Part shown: positions 57,601 through 64,000 of the stretch, in pieces | Position numbering within the stretch: position 1 is the first letter of the stretch | How the letters are laid out: the number at the start of each line of letters is the position of its first letter | NCBI GenBank assembly: GCA_963969365.1 | Contig: OZ017755.1 | Location: forward strand, 2,232,001-2,296,000 | Direction: 5' to 3' | Source of the DNA: Asterochloris sp. CNOR1 | Taxonomy: Eukaryota; Chlorophyta; Trebouxiophyceae; Trebouxiales; Trebouxiaceae | Length of the DNA stretch: 64,000 nucleotides | The notes under the pieces: generated by a model | Told to the model about the DNA's origin: nothing | Databases searched by the model: none | Seen by the model: the letters and a program-made list of their open reading frames with translations, nothing else | Position numbers and translations under genes: made by a program

Positions 57601-60600
57601 CCATGAGAGTCGCTGTCCTGAGCGCAGCAATGGCATTCTCTGCTGTGGCATAGGTGGTGGCCCAGACCCATTCCGTCCCAGCAGCCACATAGAACACATA
57701 CAGGCGGACGCCCATGCGCACGACATGGGTTGCCTGCACTGTGTTGGCCACGAGGGCACCATACGTGAAGACTGCGCCAGTTGCGAATCCCTGGACAGCA
57801 GAGGCTGCAAGCTCCTGGCAGCCGTGGATGACCATTCCTGCAGGCAGACAGATTGTGTTGCCTGCGCAGTCAAGCTGCAAAGCTGTTGTGCAGGAGAGGC
57901 GGCAACTGAGAGCGCTCATGTCGGGAAGCAGGTGATAAGCTTTGTAAGTGCTGTAGCTGTGCAGCAAGGCATCGGCTCAGCCTGTTGGCTGACATGGATA
58001 TCACCAGACGGGGAGGTCCTGTGGATTGACATGGCAATGTGCTGTGCAGTAAACCCCAGCAGCATGCTGGCTCTCGCGGGCAGTCAACTTTGCAGGCAGA
58101 GATGTGTGCATCGCCTTGGGGTGTGTGGCAAGGCGGCATCCCTGTTTGGCTGGTGGTCGCAGTCATGCCTGGGGCAGGGACGCATGCTTTGCCAGGGGAC
58201 ACGCCTATAGGGTGTTGATGGGACCTGCTGGCTACATCTAGTTCTGAATGGCAACTCCCGGTTGCTGTGGACTGCTGGACTTCCGGGAAGGGAGGCTGGG
58301 GTGTGACAACAGGGTGAGAGGCTCGTGCCAAGTGGGCAAAAGGATGCACCTGCCCATCAATGTTTTATTTTCACAACAAGCCAATGATGACATGGCAGCG
58401 GCCAGTAAGGCCAGGAGCCCACAGTGTACCCGCAACTGCTGCACAGGGACGCAGGCATTCGATGCCGTGGACTCTGCAGACAGTGCTTGTCAGCAGTTCA
58501 GGACTGGTCCTACTGCCTGGCTGCACAGCAGCTCTTGAGTCAACAAGTGGCTGCTAGCAAAGTTGGTGGGCCCTTGGTAGATATTTCCCACAGGGAGCTC
58601 ACCGGCAGCTGCTGTGGGGTGGTTCACTGCAAAGGCCACCCAGCTGCCAGCCTGCACAGCCTTGTCCCTCAGCAGCGCCAAGATCTCCTGCAGCAGTGCT
58701 GCGGCATCCTGCCTCGAGCTCTGCACGCGCCTGGGGAGCATGCGTGCAAAGTCTTTGCTCGCGGCGGCCCACTGCAGCACATGAGGCAGGCAATTCAATG
58801 GCTGCTGCACAGCGCAGGCCACAAGTTGATGTGCACGAGGCAGGTCCCCTTTTGCAGCCAAGAGGTGACAAACACCAGGCGCGTCCACCACTGCTGTAAC
58901 TTGCCCTGCATGTCGTGCGGTACTGCTGGCCTCTGTAGAGTTGCTGGAGTCAGGAACAGGAAGGGGCCGTCAGTGCTTCACAGCAGCTGTGACTGGACCC
59001 TGTGCCCACGGGCATTCCATGGGTCCCCTGCAGGAGCTCAGTCTGACAGCAGTCATGGGCTATGCACAGCACATAGGCACCCCACAAAAGCTCACCTGGT
59101 CAAGCTTGTCCCACGTCAGCGCCCACAGCTCGTCCAAGCTCTCAAACAGGACCCTGATGCGGTGGGTCAGCCCCGGAGCAATCTGCACAGCAGCAAGCCG
59201 CCCTGTCCATATAGCTGAACATGATCGATTCAAGCTTCTGTGTGCATTGTGGCCTGTGCATGGGCTGTTGCGCAGAAGGCGGGGTGTGCCTCAGTGACTG
59301 GGTTAAGCATTAGCTGAGCGCAATTATTTGGTGAGTGTGGGCTGTGCTCAGGAAATGGGTTGGCTGTGCGCAACAGGTGTATTGCAAGAGCTGTGCGCAG
59401 CCAGACAACACGTCGCAACTGCTACAGGGTTGGCCGCGAGCTGAAGGTCCTTGTGGCAGCAGCCAATCATGTGCCCCTGGAGCTGTTGAGATCGGCACAC
59501 TTGCATGTCTATGCTTGAAAAAGCAGCTGCAAGCTGGCCACCGACAGCCAGCTGTAATGGTTGTCATAGTGGCTGGGGTTTCCATTCCTAAGACGTATTG
59601 GCCAAGACTGTAAGACGCAGGCGTTACTCGCCTGATTGCGATATTGCAAGTGTCCTTCAGCACTCAGGTTGTGTACAGATGAGTCGCTCACCTGGTTGCC
59701 CTTGTCCTCCAGCAGGCTCAGCCCCTCAATGATGAGCTCCCTCAGGTAGTGAGGGACCTGCCGCAGATCCCTGACTTGCCTGCGGACTGCGTGCACGGGA
59801 CGGGGCGCAATCTGCATGGCAAATGGTGTGTTGCTGCTGCACCGGTAAAGGCAGGCCCGTCACACAGGAATTTTTTAGGGTCGTTTGGCCCCTGCGGGCC
59901 AGGTGCACCACACAGGGTAAAATATGCAGCAGACTGGTGTGTTTTGCATCTGCAAGGACTTTGCATGGGATGAACACATTGTCACCCTAGGTTCCTGACT
60001 GCCCTGCGTGCTGCTGCCACTGCTGGAGCAAAATTTGCAATGCAGGCAATGCCGGGTGGGGCAGCATGGATGGCGCATGAGGACCAGGCAGCCTATCAAA
60101 AAAGCGTGCTGCAGCTCACAAGACCGCTGTGCGGGCTGCAGGTGTCAGCGTGTATGTGAGACCACTTTAAGTCGGCCTGTGCGGGGGTGTGCAGCAGGCA
60201 AGCCTGCTGGACAAACCTGCATGGGGCAAACCTGCTGGATGCTGCACATTTTGTGACAGGTACCAGGCAGGCCTGCGGATTGCAGCATCATTTCTAAAGG
60301 TGTGCTGTGTCATGCAGACTGCACCTGGGCTACAGCCCGTAACAAGGGCTTGAACTCCGCCACAATTTCTGACTCTGCCCTGACCACTTCTTAGCAGGGC
60401 ATGCCTGCACTGCTGTCCCTGCACCAGCGCCGCGCACAGCAAGCCATCTGCACCACGTTGCCCCTCATATACTCTCAGCTTGCCAGAGCCAGCAGGCTGC
60501 TGGCCTCGGACCCACCACCGCTCCAACAGTGGGCACACACAGTCTTACCTTCCCAGGCTTGTCGGCCAGCAGACTGCCAGCAACCCCTCTACACAGCTTT

Positions 60601-63600
60601 GCAAGTGCAGCATCTCATCCATTCAGCCAGCAGGCTGCCAGCATCTCCTCCAGAACATCATGCAAGTGAGCTGTCCCACCTGCTCACCATTGTTTGCCAG
60701 CAGGCCCACTGCAAAGCCATGCAGGTGCATTGTCTCACCTGCTCAGCCTTGTCAGCCAGCAGGTTGCCGGCCTCGACCACCACCTCCAGGGTAAAGCTGG
60801 GGGCAGACTTGACCACATTCATCACCAGCTGCTGGGCAGCCTCCTCATCTGTCAGCCCATACTGCAACACATGGATGAAGCAGGGGTGCCTCAGGGCAGG
60901 GCATGCCCTTGACAGGCAGAAAGCATTGATTGAGGACTGTCATGACAAGTGCCGTCATCCCCATCCAGTGATACTGCAGCACAGGGCAGACGTAATATGG
61001 GTTGCACAAGGCATTGCCTCTGCCAAAGTTGAGAAGGGGTCCCTCTGGAGTCAGCTGCAGGGATCAGTCAGCTGCTGGGCAGCCAAGTTTCTGTGTCAGA
61101 CCAAATGCAACACCAGCTAGTGATGAGCCGCAGCTGGAGAATTGTGAGGCAGGGAAGACAAACCCCTCGACACTGAGCGAGGGTCGTCAGCGGCCGTCAG
61201 GGGTCTACTGAGGCTTGCACATCAGCCACACAGGCAAATGGACTCAGGGCTGGGGAGGATTACCTGTGTATGGACGCAGTCCACTGACAGGAGATAAGGG
61301 GAGGGGTGCGCCTCCTGTGTCCCTTGCTCTCCAGGGCCGCAGGCAGCAGAAGCAAAACCCAAGAGAGACAGATTCGGAATTGCGAGGCCACGGGCCTTGC
61401 TGCACAGAGGAACCTGTTTGGCAAGAGTTCACCCTCTCTGCCCTGATTTCGCAACCTGGCTGTGCCCGCAGCTAGCTGGGAAACAGGAGAAATGGCAGAT
61501 GGACACGCTCTGGGCTGGCGTCCTGCAGGGTGGCCGCGCCCACCTGCAGCCAGTGGACTATACAGACAGCCTGCAATGGCAGGTGCACACCTTCTGCGCC
61601 TTCTGCTTGATGATCTGCTGCACCTCCTCCACCAGCACTCTGGCCTCCAGCCCCGCCCGCTCCACCTTGCCAGTGGTCTCAGGCGCCACCTGCAGGACGC
61701 CAACACCTCATAGGTGGTTTTGCTGCGCTGGCTGGCTATGTTGGTGGTCTGAGGTGACGGCTTCAGCACGCACACCAGACAAGTCAGAGGGGAGCCTTGT
61801 AGCAACACATAGCCCTCAGCATGAAAGGGACTTGTGGAGGCAGCAAACTTGGACAGTGCGCATGACTCATGAGGTCAACTAGTGCTGAGTCACTTGTGCC
61901 TAGTCAGGCTGTTGTCAAGATGCGCTGCATGATGGATGAGCAGCGGCTCAACTGTGCCGCTCACAGAGCAGCGGCACCCACGTTGTTGCTCCATGCAATG
62001 ACTGCAGTGCGCATGCTGGCAGCATGACTGCAGCAGGGGCAGGCCTGCATCAGATGGGGAAGCTAGGGCCATACACAGCTCGCCCGCTCCAGCCTGTCCT
62101 GGAACTGATACTGCAGCTCACCTGCTCTATCTGGTCCCACAGTAGGCAGGCCACAGCTCAAAAAGCTGGCCACATCCATCTTGTCCCAACATGGGCGGGC
62201 CACAGCTCACCTGCTCCATCTTGTCTCGAATGAGGCGGGCCACGTCCGCCACCGCCTCCTCGCCAACCTGCGCCAGCTCCTGAGCCTTCTCAGGGGCATG
62301 CTTGACAGCGTCAGCTGCAGCTGAGCCTGCCTGCACACGGACACACATGAGCATGTGAGGCCATGCCCGGCTGCATCATGCAGCTTTGTGGGAGCCACCC
62401 CTGCTGCAAAGCATGTTTTGGGACGACGCGGCAGATGGCTGACAGCCAGCTGTCCTTGTGAACCTGAAGCAGACACGTTGCCCCAGCTGACGGCTTTGCA
62501 ACTACAGAACGGCCGTGAAGGGGCCCAACCTGCTCAGCTAAAGCACTGGGTGGACACAGCGCCCCAGAAGTTGAGCGCACTTAAAGCGCACACTCCCTGG
62601 CGATAACAAAATAGTTTGAAATTTATGCTTGAAGGCAAACTCTTGCTTGTCATACCGAAAGCTTTTGGCACACCTGACCGCGACTGCACAGCAGCACATG
62701 GGTTTGATTGCCAGCCTGCTTGGCTGCCTTGACGGTCTGCAGGATGCATAAGGCAGCCACCCCCACATGCTGGCAGGATCAAGGCTTGTACATCTGGCTT
62801 GGTTTCATAATGCTGATGATGACAGTACCAATCTTTCTGCCTTGCATGGCTGTCTCGACAGCCTACAGGACGGCAAAGGCAGCACCTCCCATGTGCTTTT
62901 GCAAGCGGAGGGGTGCTCACCTGCTCAGCCTTCTCCACTCCAATGACAGTAGCCCCAAGCCCAACCTTGCCAGCCTGCTTGGCTGTCTCAGCAGTCTGCA
63001 GGACGGCAAAGGCAGCCACTCCCACTGCCATCTCTGCCAAGTTCTCCAGCTTGTCCGTAGTCAGACTGGCAGCCCCAACTGCCACCTCAAGCCCCTGCAT
63101 TAGCAGCGTATACATCAATGCGTATCTCTGGATGCCAACAACAATGCCAATTTTGTCAGCACTTTCAGAATCAGTACGGTGACAGAGTGGACAGTGTGTG
63201 GCAGCCCAGTGCCATGCCCAGCCCCAACACCAGCAGGAAGCTATAAGCTGCTGGGATCAGTCTAGCCGCTACTTGTGCCAGAAGAGTATTTTGCCAGAGA
63301 CCCAGCTATCCATGACAGCGACGGCAAACAAACCTCCAAGAGTAGCAGCAAAACCATACTGGGTACTGTGGGCAGCCATTGGCTTTCCAGGCTTGAGCAT
63401 GGCCTGCAGTGTAGCTGGCTGACTATGCACTCAGGTAGAGGCAGCACCGCGCAAGGGGACTAGCTGGTGCATCAGGTCGCGAGCCTAGCGTTCCTGCTGG
63501 CATCTTAGCACATGGGGGTCACAGGTACCAAGACAGATCAGCGCCTTTCAACAGATGTGTCATAGATGGAGACCAAAAGCAGCTCGTTGACCTGGTGTTG

Positions 63601-64000
63601 CCGGGTGCCTGTTGCAGGCAGGCAGTGCATGGCAGCCAGTCACAAGCACAGCGTTGCCCAGGATAGTGCTTGAATGCAAAGCTCCTCACTGCAGTGAGGC
63701 TTGCAAGTATATCCTCTACCTGATGCAGATGCTGTCACTCAGTTGGCAATCCTGGCACCGGCACAGGCTTGCAGGTAGCCCTCTACCACATGCAGGTGCT
63801 CATGCACCTGGCTGACTCTGCTGGCATTGGCGCCACCCATGACTTATCTTTGACTGGCAGAGCAGCTGACGTGAATGTCCCACTGTGTGCAGGTGCTGGC
63901 ACATCAGTTTAGCGGTGCAGCCCAGAAGCATGCACCTCACCTTGTGCAGGTACTGGTACAGCTGGTTGGCAAAGCTGGCAATGGCACTTGCTATGTCGCC
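54693..64000 (-). CDS. Ala-rich helical repeat protein built from phase-0 exon modules (5' end outside window)
   Basis: Enters from the right edge. Exons found: 64000-63941 (IASAIASFANQLYQYLHK), 63094-62921, 62330-62211, 61689-61591, 60861-60739, 59811-59692, 59182-59096, about 58893-58603, 57837-57602, 56686-56516, 56191-56105, a piece ending at 55247, and 55016 to the stop. Most are exact multiples of three in phase 0 (174, 120, 99, 123, 120, 87, 171, 87 bp), each following CAG and many ending in Gln at CAG|GT. The modules end alike: GVEKAEQ, RDKMEQ, LLADKAEQ, LLEDKGNQ, TWDKLDQ. They are Ala/Val/Lys/Glu-rich and amphipathic. The C-terminal half adds more hydrophobic parts (GLLTYGAAGAVALSTPRIAY, LLGPYLGWWAVKKTVATEF). 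This resembles lipid-surface or LEA-like helical proteins in general character, but I do not recognise the family. Confidence 0.6.
55677..55822 (-). repeat. 73-bp tandem duplication in intron
   Basis: CTCAGTGCGATCTGCAGCTC and the following ~50 bp (55677-55749) recur at 55750-55822 with very few changes. It is among the most similar duplications in the window, so probably recent. Confidence 0.9.
57363..57590 (-). repeat. Two-copy ~120-bp intron repeat
   Basis: On the minus strand, GGCTGGCAGTGTACC...CTCATGTCTGGCAGGCAGC (57587 downward) recurs as GGCTGGCAGTGCTGC...CTCGTGTCTGGCAGGGTGG (about 57472-57393). The first copy begins just past the donor of exon 57837-57602. Confidence 0.65.
60478..60778 (-). 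repeat. Four echoes of exon 60861-60739 donor edge
   Basis: On the plus strand the source (60736-60777) reads CACCTGCTCAGCCTTGTCAG, then CCAGCAGGTTGCCGGCC. Echoes lie at 60677-60718 (CACCTGCTCACCATTGTTTG, CCAGCAGGCC), 60611-60650, 60545-60588 (TACCTTCCCAGGCTTGTCGG, CCAGCAGACTGCCAGC) and 60478-60517. Period 60-67 bp. Two echoes keep a donor (complement CACCTG or TACCTT). Confidence 0.85.
62083..62248 (-). repeat. Three echoes of exon 62330-62211 donor edge
   Basis: The source at 62209-62248 (plus strand CACCTGCTCCATCTTGTCTC, GGCGGGCCACG) is copied at 62170-62207, 62119-62158 (CACCTGCTCTATCTGGTCCC, GGCAGGCCACAGCT, donor intact) and, weakly, 62083-62118. Period about 40-50 bp. Confidence 0.85.
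62711..63029 (-). repeat. Two echoes of exon 63094-62921
   Basis: The source at 62979-63029 (GGCTGTCTCAGCAGTCTGCA, GGACGGCAAAGGCAGCCACT) is copied at 62847-62896 (GGCTGTCTCGACAGCCTACA, GGACGGCAAAGGCAGCACCT) and 62720-62770 (GGCTGCCTTGACGGTCTGCA, GGATGCATAAGGCAGCCACC). Period about 130 bp. The nearer copy is the more similar. Confidence 0.9.
63721..63987 (-). repeat. Three echoes of exon at right edge
   Basis: The source at 63941-63987 (TGTGCAGGTACTGGTACAGC, TGGTTGGCAAAGCTGGCAAT) has copies at 63884-63920, 63789-63835 (CATGCAGGTGCTCATGCACC, TGGCTGACTCTGCTGGCATT) and 63721-63764 (GATGCAGATGCTGTCACTCA, GTTGGCAATCCTGGCACC). Confidence 0.75.

Overview
The window looks like nuclear DNA of a green alga. 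It is moderately GC-rich and very intron-dense: most exons are 50-250 bp and nearly all acceptors read (T)GCAG. It encodes a plastid-type FtsZ with an N-terminal targeting extension, a plant-type PDR/ABCG transporter and a flagellar coiled-coil protein. I infer a chlorophyte, perhaps Trebouxiophyceae; the genus cannot be told from sequence alone. All gene models below were spliced by eye and phase-checked where stated.

Layout. 1-2165 (+): C-terminal part of a METTL4-type adenine methyltransferase. 3608-5030 (-): F-box-like protein. 5225-10018 (+): multipass membrane protein of unknown function. 10407-14944 (-): plastid ftsZ, ten exons, all in phase. 15296-16435 and 16675-17446 (-): tandem pair of flavodoxin-fold NAD(P)H:FMN/quinone reductases, the first with an added N-terminal leader and hydrophobic segment. 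17691-25550 (+): coiled-coil protein resembling the C-terminal half of CFAP43. 26506-42182 (+): full-size PDR/ABCG transporter spread over about 15.7 kb. 42242-47153 (-): long low-complexity protein. 47662-50898 (-): RPF1 (Brix domain, 60S ribosome assembly), seven exons in phase. 51380-52547 (-): 5'-truncated LINE. 52644-54334 (+): TMEM53/DUF829 protein, five exons in phase. 54693-64000 (-): Ala-rich helical repeat protein, entering from beyond the right edge.

The genes are unrelated housekeeping and lineage genes. No operon logic applies, and neighbours are convergent or divergent with short gaps.

The most unusual signal is in the introns. In at least five genes, introns next to an exon carry one to four decayed tandem copies of that exon's edge. 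Each copy spans a piece of coding sequence, the splice site and some flanking intron. I call these exon-edge echoes. They occur on both donor and acceptor sides, have periods of about 45-135 bp, and often keep a usable-looking splice site. The right-hand gene is built from phase-0 exons of similar size whose ends look alike, as expected if echoes sometimes become new exons. This suggests a local duplication process that makes introns grow and occasionally adds exon modules.
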